From Wolfiporia cocos (taxonomy: Eukaryota; Basidiomycota; Agaricomycetes; Polyporales; Phaeolaceae), in assembly GCA_029448655.1 (NCBI GenBank), contig JACCLO010000014.1, positions 1,302,001-1,366,000 of the forward strand: 64,000 bases of DNA. Reading direction: 5' to 3'. The translations under genes were made by a program, and so were the position numbers. The notes under the pieces are model-generated. The model did no database searches. It worked only from the letters and a program-made list of their open reading frames with translations, and had not been told where the DNA came from. Positions within the stretch are counted from its first letter, which is position 1, and each line of letters starts with the position of its first letter. Shown piece by piece: positions 1 through 10,108 of this stretch.

Positions 1-1934
1 TCCACTCGCAGAGCGACTGCGCCTTTATTCCCCTGCTCAGATTTAGTAAATTTCGCTGTTGTGTGCACAGTAAGGTTGAGAATGCTGACCATTACACCCA
101 TAATCCCAGCGCCAACGGAGCCTGATTGGAGGCGGCCAAAACAAGGACTGAGCGACTTCCTCACAATGACAATGAGGAGCATCCCGACTAATTGTTTAGA
201 TACCAGCTGATCTCGTCATATGGTTGGACAATGATACTTTACGGGGCCACCGGGAATTAAGCAACATACCTTCTCATACAATATAGCCTTCTCGCCAAGG
301 CTGGCGAAGAGGGCCATACACCATGCGTCTTCTCGCACTGTACTAGTGGAATACAGCAGCGCTTCCGTCGATAAGTCTACTTCTTGGAAGCCAAAGACCA
401 AGATGTCAGGATCGTGTGAGCCATCCGAGACATCGGGAGAGCTTTCTGGCTTGGTTCTTCTGGCGTCAGAAGTGGGCTGAACCCGAAAGTCTAACAAGAA
501 GTTAGTTCATTACCGACCCTCGTATGGGTCACGAGGCTTCCATGTGGATCATGAACACAAGGGTCGCCAGCCTCACCTTCAGTCGCCAACACTAAAAGCC
601 ATCTTCGTATCAGCCCAACATCATAAGTCTGTTTTGAAAACAGCTGCGGCAGACCTGATTCGTTGTCAAACAAGTCACGCGCAATTTCACCGAGAGATAA
701 CGGTGACATTTGCTCGAGGGGCGGGATGAAGTCCGCTCTGACGCGATGACCCTGCACCCATGTCGAGAGGTCCTGTGTGGGTAGCTTTCCGTTCACATTG
801 AAGGTGCCGACACGGATGCTACGGGGCCTGAGTGGTGTGAAGATCTCTTGGCTGAAAGCAGACGCACCGGAGCAGCGAGGTTCCGGAGTTTGAAGTCAAC
901 TCCTCTTGAATTCTGCTTCTAACCCAATCTTCTCGTATCAACTCTATATCACTGGCTTCATCACCGGGAGCACCCGCGCTAGCTGGGGAAAGCAGAGTAT
1001 GCAAGGGCGTGTTGAGGGTGCGTAAATCGGGCGGACCCGAGGTCACTGGCAACGGAAGATTTTATCAGAAGTGTTATCGGCGCACAGTTTCCAACTCACA
1101 TATCGATGGCTGGGGTACTTTGGCCATGTACGGTGCTGTCCACGCGAATGTAGATTGTCGCGTCTGCCCCAGACCATCTGCAGCACGCATCAATGACTAC
1201 CTCAAGTATCGGTCAAAATTCAAAATGTCCTAAGATTTACGTACCGTTCACATCTTTCAGACGTCTGCATTCCGAGAGTACTAATTGCAAGCCTTGGATA
1301 TCTTGCGTCACAAACGATAATGGGTCCGCAGGGGAGTCATGTCCTGGGCTGATCGCGAGTGAAAGTTCTGACTCGGTACGAGGATAGTTCCGTGAGTCAA
1401 TCAACTTATGCATCAGTATGTTGGGCCCATTTGCATACCTGTCCTTGACTGACTCAGAGCAACGATACTCGATGGACGAAGATCAAGGGTATTACGTCTA
1501 GATTGAGTGATTGTTATAACGAAATTGATCCCGATGGGTATCGCTTCTTCAACCGCATAGTCATGAGGCGCAGCTGAACTTTCGTCCCAGTAACGTGGAC
1601 AAAGGACGAGTAGACTGGATACAGAGACACGTCAGACAATTGTCATGTTGAGTCGTGAATATATCCGATTGAGCGTCATTGATTTTTGACGTTTGAAGTA
1701 CAACTGTGACAACAGCGCTGGCTGTTTGACGGATAGTAAAGCTCACCATCCTACTTCCCGTTGCAGCTCTGTGTGTGATAGCACAGCAAGGATTCTCTTG
1801 CCTCGAGAGGGCAAATACGATTTGTTGTCGCGCGTTCCATCAGAAATCAATATCAATTCCGTCTCAAGCACGGCCTTCACCGTCTCCGACGAACGCGTGA
1901 TTGCTTTGACCGTGTTGTACAGATCGTTAGCCAT
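1..1934 (-). CDS. Inositol polyphosphate 5-phosphatase (OCRL/INPP5B type), 5' part, runs off left edge
   Basis: Removes the 5-phosphate from phosphoinositides such as PI(4,5)P2, affecting membrane traffic and signalling. The start ATG at 1934 opens a small N-terminal module (begins MANDLYNTVKAITRSSETVK, 'RILAVLSH'), as in fungal OCRL-like proteins. The IPPc catalytic domain follows: GTFNVNGKLPTQDLSTWVQG near 735-810, then DILVFGFQEVDLS (metal-binding Glu) near 365-405, then KQLVG and a split SVGAGIMGVM/GNKGAVALRV near the left edge. At least five introns are needed. The apparent frame break near 850 is a 49-nt GT-AG intron, complement(852..900), joining SRIQED to QEIFTPLRP in frame. A further intron splits GVM from GNKGA near 48-98. 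The catalytic 'GDLNYR' and 'PSWCDR' regions and any RhoGAP tail lie outside the window. Family assignment is firm; middle exons are approximate. Confidence 0.85.
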
Positions 1935-2296
1935 TGCTTACCACGTAAGATGTGGACATAGAAATCTGATCGCGATTGAGATTGATGCGTGAAGTTGATT
2001 CATCAGACAGGCGGTGTCATAAGGCTCCACCGCGGTCCGGGGTCCTGGTTGCCACAAATGATCGATATCACTGGTATGTTCAGTATACCGGTACCTCTCA
2101 CCTCGGCGACTTTTGGGTACTCAAAGGATCTATTCTATTATTACTATTACCGCTGTTCTGTGTTGAAGTTGTTTGGATGCCCGAAAGAGTCTCTTGGGCG
2201 CAAGCAACTTGCGTGCAAGACGTTTACAGCGTAGTCCATATAGAAGCGAGTAATGTACACTGTACACTGGAGCACATACAAGTGTCCATGCATGGT
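1935..2296. other. Intergenic, 362 bp
   Basis: Lies between the start of the 5-phosphatase and the stop of the first BTB gene, so it should hold the former's promoter and the latter's 3' UTR. I see no coding or repeat signal; open frames here lack family features. Confidence 0.4.
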
Positions 2297-3197
2297 CTAA
2301 ACTTGCAGGCATGACTCTGACATCGCCGTACGCACAATATCACTGACAATGGCCGCTTCCTCAGAAGGGCCAGAGGAGCAATGCTTTTCTCGACACGCTT
2401 TGCAGCTGCATCCTGTGCTCACTCGACGAGCAGGCGTCCACCTGAGAGTAGATGCAGGTCTCCAAGGCATCGGCTGCCGTTTGAGCGTACGCGAGATCTG
2501 TTCTCTGGCCCTGGCAAGGCATGCAGCAGTGATAGAGCCCAATTTGTCGCTTTCAGCATCTGATAGGGGGTCGTCACGCATGCAGAGTTCCGTGTATGCA
2601 GGTGATAGCCACTCCGGTATGTCATGTTTGGCTGCAAGGCAGATGCGCTCGACAGGATCAAGTGGTGGGACGTGTGTCCTGACCGCATCAATCGCGCGTT
2701 CGCGAATCTTGTCGAATGCGAATCTTGACGATATTGATAATAGCGCTTTCCAGTCGTCCAAGCCGCGACCTCCTTCGTGTATGCTGAAATTCAAAGTTGT
2801 GAGGCTGCCATCTTCGTTCTCCGGGGGTATGACAGGTACGTACCCATCATATAGGGCAGACAACAAATTGTCGAGTTCCCTGGGCGTAACATCGGGTAGG
2901 AAGACCGCTGTGTCATCTGTCTTCCCCTCTTCTCCTTCGCCCCCAGGCCCACATGAGAACATTCCTCGGAAGAACTCCGAGTTCATCTCCAGAATGTAGC
3001 GATGAACCCTATACAAACAGTCCCGCCGTGCAGGTGAATCATGTACCTACTCGTCAAACCAGTATGTCTTGGGTACGGAATCATATGTAATCAAGATTCA
3101 CCTTAAGCACGATCAGCTCGTCATTGAGGTAGAACCGGGTGCTATGGACTGCGGGACGGCTTGGAGACCCGATGTCTGGTGAATCTGTTTGAGACAT
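2297..3197 (-). CDS. BTB/POZ domain protein, paralogue 1
   Basis: Predicted 261-aa BTB/POZ protein, complement(join(2297..2783,2844..3046,3102..3197)). Such domains mediate protein-protein interaction, and many are adaptors for cullin-3 ubiquitin ligases; the partner here is unknown. The N-terminus carries 'TRFYLNDELIVLK', then the split BTB core DCLYRVHRYILEMNSEFFRGMF, an acidic insert, 'VFLPDVTPRELDNLLSALYD', and a helical part with 'SRFAFDKIRERAID' and 'LDPVERICLAAKHDIPEWL'. Intron 1 is 55 nt. Intron 2 (2784..2843) is 60 nt with no stop, so the frame also reads through; I call it an intron because both paralogues have one at the same place. Same three-exon layout as the genes at 4005..5246 and 7712..9413. 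The shortest of the trio, lacking the long Ser/Pro-rich N-terminus. Confidence 0.85.
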
Positions 3198-4004
3198 GCC
3201 TTCGCTGATCGTCGATTGGAAGACGAAGGTCTTAGTAGTTACAGTAGCGAAGTTCTACTGAGCTGAATGAGTGGCTTGAAGTTGAAGACGTAGTGTAACC
3301 GTGAAGCTTATAAAGACATCTGTTTTAAATATTCTATTTCGAGGGTTCTGGGGCAATGGACAAGAATGCCCTCGACCACGGGTGCTGTACTGTAAACACC
3401 CGTGGATCAACGATTTATCCTTGGTGACCTCAACGTCAATCTCATCTAAAGATCCCGGGCGCCGGCGTCAAGCCGAGCTCAAGCGAGTCGCCTAGCTCTC
3501 AGACGTGCGTTCAAACCACGTTGAACCTGGGTAACATTGACCCTAACCTCTATTTAGGTGGTATGTCTGATTGTCGGCTTAAAACACTCCTACAGACATC
3601 CCCCTATCATCATAGCGCGACTCATGCGCCGATTATCCTGCCAGGCCGACTCATTCTGGGGTGGGAACTGAGAAAATTGTCGCTTGTGAATAACCGCGCT
3701 CTTGTGATACAGGGTGTCTCATGGGATGCAGACAGTCCAGGGCCAGAACTTGGGCAAGGTGTCAATTGAATGTATGAAAGTTGGCGGCATCGTGCGCATG
3801 CGATGACTACACGCCACACGCCGGACCGCCACTGCTGCGTGACCGCAGTAAACGCAAGTCATGCATTCTCCAAGAATAATAATACAAAATGGATCACATT
3901 CATATACAGTCCTGCGCGCAGAGTGCTGCAGAGAGCAGAGTCCCAGCCGTGCGTGTCGTAGACGCCCATACATTATACATAAACATCCGTGACGATCCCG
4001 CTGT
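3198..4004. other. Intergenic, 807 bp, with a 9-bp hairpin
   Basis: Promoter side of BTB paralogue 1 and 3' side of BTB paralogue 2. It contains a perfect inverted repeat CCACGGGTG/CACCCGTGG (3376..3384 and 3397..3405, 12-nt loop). No convincing coding exon is seen; the open frames here are short and have no recognisable motifs. Confidence 0.4.
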
Positions 4005-5246
4005 TCATGCGTTCTGCGGGAGCAGCTCCTGTGGGAAAGTTGAGCGGATGATCTCCGCGACGCGTGACCCATCATAAGGCTGAGGCTCGTCGAGAATGGT
4101 GAGTCCTACCCAAGGAGCAGACCTCTCACTGGACGGCGTGGTCACGGTTGCCTGAGATCGTGCACCGTTAGCCCGCTGCGCGAGTCGTATGCTCGACTCC
4201 AGTCTGATTGCCTCGCGCGCGGATGCCAGCTGGACACTGAGTTCCAATCCCAACTTATGAGCCTCCTCAACCTCGAGAGGGTGGCCGCGTTGGCATATCG
4301 CTACATATGACGGGAGTAACCACTGAGGCACATGAAAGCGGAATCCGAGAATGATCTTCTCGATGGGGTTGATTCGAGGCCGGTGTTGATCGATTTCACG
4401 AATAGCGTGATCGCGGATTTTGTCACAGATGAAGCGCGTGGACATCGAAAGAATGTCGACCCATTCTGCCAGTGTGATTCGGTCTGCATCGCTGTCGTGC
4501 ATGCTGTGAGGGGCAAGGTGAGCCATATCATTCATTGAAGAGTGATTAGGATCAACCTGTCATAAAAGAACTTGAGCAAGCATTCAAATTCCTTGCATGT
4601 AACATCAGGAAGAACAACGGCGGCTTGGTCGAATCCTCCCTCCGTATGTGCTGTGCCCGATGGCAGCTCGAACATTGTAGAGAAAAACTGCGATTCGCGA
4701 ATGAGGAAGTAACGGTGAACTCTGTATAGGCAATCTTCGACCTGAGGAAGTGTACTTAAGAATCGAGCAGAAAACGTTGAACTACATGAGCGAATGTACC
4801 CGCAGAATAACCATGGGATCTTCTTGGAGATAGAAAGTTTCATGTCGTACGAGTGGTGTCGTCGGCCGAGGGGGCGTCGCCGGCCGAGGGGGCGTCATCA
4901 CCGGGGATTCTTGGTTAGGAGATGGAGAAAGTGATGGAGAACTTTGAGTTTGAGAGGCCATCGTAGCAGGAGAGGCCGTCGCAGTCGAATCAGTGGGCGA
5001 TTCATAAGGAATGACCAGATAGTCCACGGGATGCTGAGATGACGAAGCGTTATGGAGGTTATCATTAGCATTCTCGGCTGTGAGGGGAGGAAGAAGTTCC
5101 ATAGTCGAAGATGGGGACTCAGGAGGAGGGAATTCTGCACGAGAAATACGAGGGGATGTTGGGCGAGAAGTAGCAGGTGAGATATTTCGTGGCGCAGTTG
5201 AAAACGACCACGATGAGCTCGTGTCAGAGGATGTTTCAGAGTCCAT
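4005..5246 (-). CDS. BTB/POZ domain protein, paralogue 2
   Basis: Predicted 376 aa, complement(join(4005..4503,4557..4741,4800..5246)); the three exons sum to an exact reading frame. Residues 1-130 are Ser/Pro/Thr-rich and probably disordered, with short TPPRPATPPRPTTP repeats. Then 'HETFYLQEDPMVILR', the BTB core 'VEDCLYRVHRYFLIRESQFF', 'VVLPDVTCKEFECLLKFFYD', and the C-terminal helical part 'STRFICDKIRDHAIREID'/'NPIEKIILGFRFHVPQWLLP'. Intron 2 is 53 nt with a CTAAT branch-like site. The middle exon is 185 nt, identical in length to that of paralogue 3 and 18 nt shorter than in paralogue 1. The conserved intron positions imply origin by duplication. Molecular partner unknown. Confidence 0.88.
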
Positions 5247-5872
5247 AGCGGTGTGCTTTGAACAGCTTTGACGGGAGACAATTCATCGGATACGGTGACA
5301 AGGTAAGAGATACGCCACACAGGCGATTGCACCCAGGTTGCTCCTTATAATCTAGTCAGGGCGCCCATACCATAGCAGTCGAAAGGCTGTAGGTGTATAG
5401 CGTTTGATCAGCGCCCATAATAGGTGCATGCATGCATGGAGTGAGCGCTGCGAATCCCGCCGCATGGCTGAGGATTACAGTGCGAAGCGGCGTCTGAAAC
5501 GGCGATACAGCACATCGTAGCGTTGTATTGTGGAGCATCCAGGCTGACATCTCGCTGATCAAAGCATTCGACATGACCAGTATTGGCAGTGGAGGTGCAT
5601 CGGGAGTTCATAGCCGGATCAGTGACTCTAGAGTTAGAGGACATTTGAATTCGTGTGATGATATCGAGACTCAAAAGAGTTTCCCTGTGTCTGTGTACTG
5701 CGCATGTGTTTCAACAACCACAACTGATAATAGCTTTCTTTGTAGGATAGAGCCGTCACTCTCCTTGGCTTCATACGATCAACGTAACCCTGTGGGCCGA
5801 TGTGCATTGAACTAGTGTTGATCAGATAACCTCCTCATGTATTGGAGCTTACAGAGATACGTTGCTTCCCAC
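5247..5872. other. Intergenic, 626 bp
   Basis: Between the BTB paralogue 2 start and the stop of the TenA-like gene; expected promoter plus 3' UTR. No repeat or coding exon recognised. Confidence 0.4.
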
Positions 5873-7022
5873 TCAAACATCTCCGGGATTCTCGGCGACT
5901 GCCCACAGGTCGATCTCACCCTGACATGCTCTCCGGAAAATCCGAGTGGCTTTATCATAGTGGTCCTTCCAGGCATCGAAATTCTCGGTGAAGAATTCTG
6001 CGGGGACAAAAAGCAAATGTGAGCATGCCTGGAGTCCCACCAATCGTGGAACGTACGTTTCTGATGAATTGTAGAGTCCTCATACTTGGCGTTCTCCTCG
6101 ACCCACAACTTATACCAGATAGTGTCTGATACCGGATCTGATATTAGTTCACGGGTTCGACCACCGATAGCAGCTCTACATACCCTTGTGTTTGGAGTTG
6201 TCCTTTAGGTCTGCTGCGATCTTATAATACGACTTTGTTATGAGGTAAGAGTAAGACTGACGATCCCTTGTACCATTCCACGAGAGAACGCACCTGAATG
6301 CACGGGATCATCGCTACGAGCGCAAGAACCCAGCTAGTATCCTGGGCGGTGGTAATCTGAAAGTCAGTGTACGAAGACATCGCCTTCGTCGGAGACGCCT
6401 GCAAAACTTTGTATTCATCTATGGCCAACCCTTCGGGTTGCGCCTGAATGCAAGTCTGCAGCAGGTCCTTTGCGTAGCTTGCGTCACCGGCGATTCTGTC
6501 CGCAGAAATGTCGAAGACTGCGGACGTGGTTGCCCTTGAAGAGCGATCCGTCTCGAAAATCATGAGTTTGATGCAGTACAGAAAGTCTTGCTGAATGATC
6601 GGTGCAAGAGAAGGTGTGAGCCTCGGTCGCGCCGAGGACTGCAGCTAGTACCCACCACCATGTACCATTTGAAACCTTTCAGCACTTGCTCGTCATCTGC
6701 AGCGGCTTCGCCCATCTTTTTGCAGAAGGGGGTATTCAGCAACTGCTGCCAGAGGTCCTGGTTGTCTTGGATGAGATATGCGACCAGATCACGGCTGTAG
6801 CGAGGACAGTTGAGCGTGATGAGAGCGTGGAGTGTCGCCGCGGACCCACGAGTCAACCTCATCCTTGGGCCTCGCAGCTCTGGCACGTACGCCAGCCTTG
6901 ATCTGTTCTACGGAAGCCCCATACTTGGGATGAGCCGCGAACCTGTTCAGCGCGTCGAAGGCCATACGAGCCCGAGCGGAGAACACTCGGGACTTCGGAA
7001 TCGAGATGAGAAGGGTCGTCAT
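5873..7022 (-). CDS. TenA/THI-4 (thiaminase-2, haem-oxygenase-like fold) family protein
   Basis: All-helical protein of the TenA/THI-4/PQQC superfamily; members hydrolyse aminopyrimidines in thiamine salvage or act as oxygenases, and I cannot say which this is. Motifs in order: 'LVAYLIQDNQDLWQQLLNTP', 'FCKKM', 'FKWYMV' joined across an intron to 'QDFLYCIKLMIFETDR', 'YAKDLLQTC', 'YTDFQITTAQDTSWVLALVA', 'MIPCIQ' joined to 'SYYKIAADLKDNSKHK', 'DTIWYKLWVEENAKYEDS', and 'WKDHYDKATRIFRRACQGEI' followed by DLWAVAENP before the TGA at 5873..5875. About five short introns. The N-terminal exon starting at 7022 is probable, but its splice to 'RDLVAYL' is uncertain (a GTATGG donor near 6930 fits the frame). 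It interrupts the run of BTB genes and has no evident functional link to them. Confidence 0.75.
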
Positions 7023-7711
7023 TGTGATGGAGCTGCAAAATCTAGTGTATGGAGAGGTGTCGCAGAGGCCTTATATCCACAGCTAGCGCTCCGCCATAGA
7101 AGTAGTGGCATAGCTTCACAGCGTCTATTCGCGATAGTTCAAACGTTCATCATAGAGCGCTCTAGCTGGTCCTGGGCTCATGGGCGTAACGACATTTAAG
7201 TGATAGGTGCCGGTCATTGTCGTTCTCCATACTGGCTCCTGAAAAGCAAGCGAGCCTGCGAGCGGTCCAGAGGCAGGTGAACGGTAAGTCGGAGGATCAG
7301 CTGGGGAATACATGACGCACCCATCGTCTTAATCAAGCGTACCCGTCTCACGGGGATGCACATGACAATGCTCTGGTTGAGTCTGACTCGGAGCATCATA
7401 GATGCATGCGACTTGTTCTTTAGAAAAAGAATGGAACACTTAGGTTGATTACCCTACCGTCACCCATAGAGCGAGAATATATGACATCTGAATAATAGGA
7501 CCGAGAAACACAGCAGTACCGTGGTTCCACCCCAATCGGCATTGCACGTTTCGTGTTCGTACCTGTAGAGAGAATACATAGTATGCTGAGGAGGGCTGTC
7601 TTTATCATGAATGAAGAAGCCGCGTTGTGATATAAATACACCGATAAACGCACCTCGTGATATAGACGGACGTACCCCTCCGCAGATGCGAGGCGCGTCC
7701 GCCGCCTTCTG
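7023..7711. other. Intergenic, 689 bp
   Basis: Promoter of the TenA-like gene and 3' flank of BTB paralogue 3. Nothing further recognised; short open frames on both strands look random. Confidence 0.4.
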
Positions 7712-9413
7712 TTAAGTCTCACCCAGACCTAGGGAAGCTACAGCCACAGAAGCACGCAGCTTTACCCCTTCTTGTCTTATTCCATCACATCCAGCATCCT
7801 CACCGCGGGCCCCTCCCCAGAACGCATTTGCAACCGCCTTCGCCACGACCTCCTCGTCAAACGCGCACTCATCTCCCGGCGGCCAGTGCGCCGCGCGGAC
7901 TGCCTCTCGTGCAGCTGCGAGCCGCACCGTGATCCGCGCGCCGAGCCGGTCTGCCTCAGTGTCGTCGAGCGGGCGTGGCCGGCGGACGAGCGCCGCATAC
8001 GCGGATGCAAGCCATGCGGGGACGCCGTGCGCGAGTGCGAGGACGACCGTCTCTACCGCGCCGAGCGCGTCGCGCCGAACAGCGAGCGCGCGGATGGCGC
8101 GTGCGCGGACTGCGGAGAACCCCAGGCGGGTCGCAACGTCGAGCAGCGTCGCCCAGTCCGCGAGCGGAATATCATCGTCCTCGTCGTATACCCTGCATGG
8201 ACTGTGTCTAGCCGGAGCGGGCGGCGAGAGTGGGACGTTTACCTGTAGTAGAGAAAGTGGAGGAGACAGTCGAGCTGGTAGGGCTTGATGTCCGGTAGCG
8301 GTATCGCTGTATCGTCCGTGCCGCCGGATACGCCGTTCTCGTTGGCATGGCTCGCCATAAGCCGTCGTAGGAAATTCGAGTTGTGCTCCAGAATGTGGCG
8401 GTGTACTCTGTATAGACAGCCGTCCACCTAATCCTGGATTAGCGCACATCTTAAGACTCCAAATCAAAGCTCACATCCAGCACCACCATCTCGTCACGCA
8501 TGTAGAATGTGGAATGACGAGTGCGGGCCGACTTCGACTTGTCGGCTGCTGGCGACTCTTGTTCAGATGTCCTCGTCTCACTATCTTGAATTACATCGAT
8601 CGGCGTGCTGCTGCGTGCCATCGGCAGTGCCAATTCTGACGCGGTGAGTGGGCTGCCCGTGAGCAGCGAGGGAGGCCGCGGTCCGCCCGCGAGCAGCGAG
8701 GGAGGCCGCGGTCCGCCCGCGAGCAGCGAGGGAGGCCGCGGTCCGTCCGCGAGCAGCGAGAGAGGCCGCAGTCCACCCGCGTGACCCCTGCGACGCATAT
8801 TGACTGCCTCCAATTGAGTCGGCAAGTTGTTTTGCCGCATGGCCGGGGACGAGAAGGACGGAGACGGCAGACGCAGCTCGCGCAGGAGATCCTTCCTCGA
8901 CGGTGTGTGGACGGACATGTCCACGAGAGACGCGACGCTGGGCGACTGTGGCTCGGAACAGTGCTCGGGCGGCACTGGTGAGTAACGGCCCTCGGGCGTG
9001 GTAGGCGCAATTCTAGAGGATGACGCGAATAGGCTTAGGGTACTCGCCTCGGACGCAGGGCTCCTCGAGATGCTTGCCGGTGGCGATACAGAGGTAGACA
9101 CAGATGGCATAACATCGGGGGAGATGTGTCCGGAAGCGGGATGGTGGGGCGATGGCGACATCTCCCATTGAGAGTCAAATGCATGAGGAGAACGCTGTGC
9201 AGGTAGCGCCATCTGCGACGGTGGCGAGAGAGGCAGGGTCTGTGGAGATCGTGATGTGGCCCAGGCAGGAGTCGCAGATGGCGTCGCCGCCGCATATGGT
9301 GCCGCCCCAGTCGACCGCGTCGACGGCGGGGGACGATAACGAGGTATGGCGATGTCCAGCCCAGCCGACGTGGAGAAGAAAGTGTCTGAATTCAAGTATG
9401 ACCTGGAAGTCAT
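7712..9413 (-). CDS. BTB/POZ domain protein, paralogue 3 (long, repeat-containing N-terminus)
   Basis: Predicted 534 aa, complement(join(7712..8192,8243..8427,8475..9413)); exons sum to an exact frame. Residues 1-300 are Ser/Pro/Ala-rich and include four decapeptide copies of the form GPRPPSLLAG. 'TRHSTFYMRDEMVVLD' then leads into 'VDGCLYRVHRHILEHNSNFL', 'IPLPDIKPYQLDCLLHFLYY' and the C-terminal 'ATRLGFSAVRARAIRAL'/'GAVETVVLALAHGVPAWLAS' block, the same order as in paralogues 1 and 2. Introns are 47 and 50 nt. GC content of the third exon is clearly higher than in the other two genes, with Ala/Arg-rich coding. Probable scaffold or ubiquitin-ligase adaptor; not demonstrated by sequence. Confidence 0.87.
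8661..8780 (-). repeat. Coding minisatellite, 4 x 30 bp
   Basis: Four head-to-tail 30-bp units (8661..8690, 8691..8720, 8721..8750, 8751..8780). The first two are identical, the third has one substitution and the fourth several. The length is a multiple of 3, so copy-number change keeps frame; each unit encodes one GPRPPSLLAG-like decapeptide in BTB paralogue 3. Confidence 0.95.
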
Positions 9414-10108
9414 ATTGATCGTGGTGCTTGGGCTGTGCCCTCGAGTCTATGTAACATCCTTTGTGAAAGCCCACGCACCAGACACATGTTGGGGTTGCCT
9501 CCGGACTATTGCGAGCGCTGGAACATTGGTCACACTTATTAGGGCATGTAGTAGAACGCTCGGAACTCACGGAGTCACACGACTGGGCAGAAAGACAATA
9601 CTCAGCGGACAATGTCATTACGAAGTCGATCATGAGCGAATGGTATGCAAAACCCGCCAGCGGTATCAAGACTCTCACTAGAAAGCAAGCCGGTCACGTA
9701 CTGTCAGAGCCGCCCACCGCGTACACTCCACTATCAAAGATCAGGATGACTGACCAAGCAGCTCGAGATACTCCAGTACTTCTCGGAACAGATGGCGATA
9801 GCCACGTAATCAAACCGGCCGCGTCGCGCGTCGAGGAGGAGACCGGATACTGGTCCGGGACGATGGCTTCGAATAAAAGTTGCCGAGTGCACCTTCGATC
9901 GATCCCGCCTCCGAATCCTGACCGGCCGGTAATCAAAGCCTTCGCTCAGGCGCATCAATAGTGTTCTTGGTCAACGACAAACAGCAGAGTTATCAATCAG
10001 GTATTAGTAATAATGTTATGCATCGCAGTAAGTCTTCACAACAGTTCGACACCACCATCTCGCCTGGAAGTCAGTCCAGCAGACGTTGCTCCTCTTTTCC
10101 AACCAAGC
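9414..10108. other. Intergenic, 695 bp
   Basis: Promoter of BTB paralogue 3 and 3' flank of the FAD oxidase gene. No feature recognised. Confidence 0.4.

Noticed and set aside
852..900. Apparent frameshift inside the inositol 5-phosphatase
   Set aside because: A 49-nt GT-AG intron removes the stop and restores frame, so this is not a broken gene.
8661..8780. Regular 30-bp repeats considered as a CRISPR-like array
   Set aside because: No spacers; units are contiguous, coding and lie in a eukaryotic gene.
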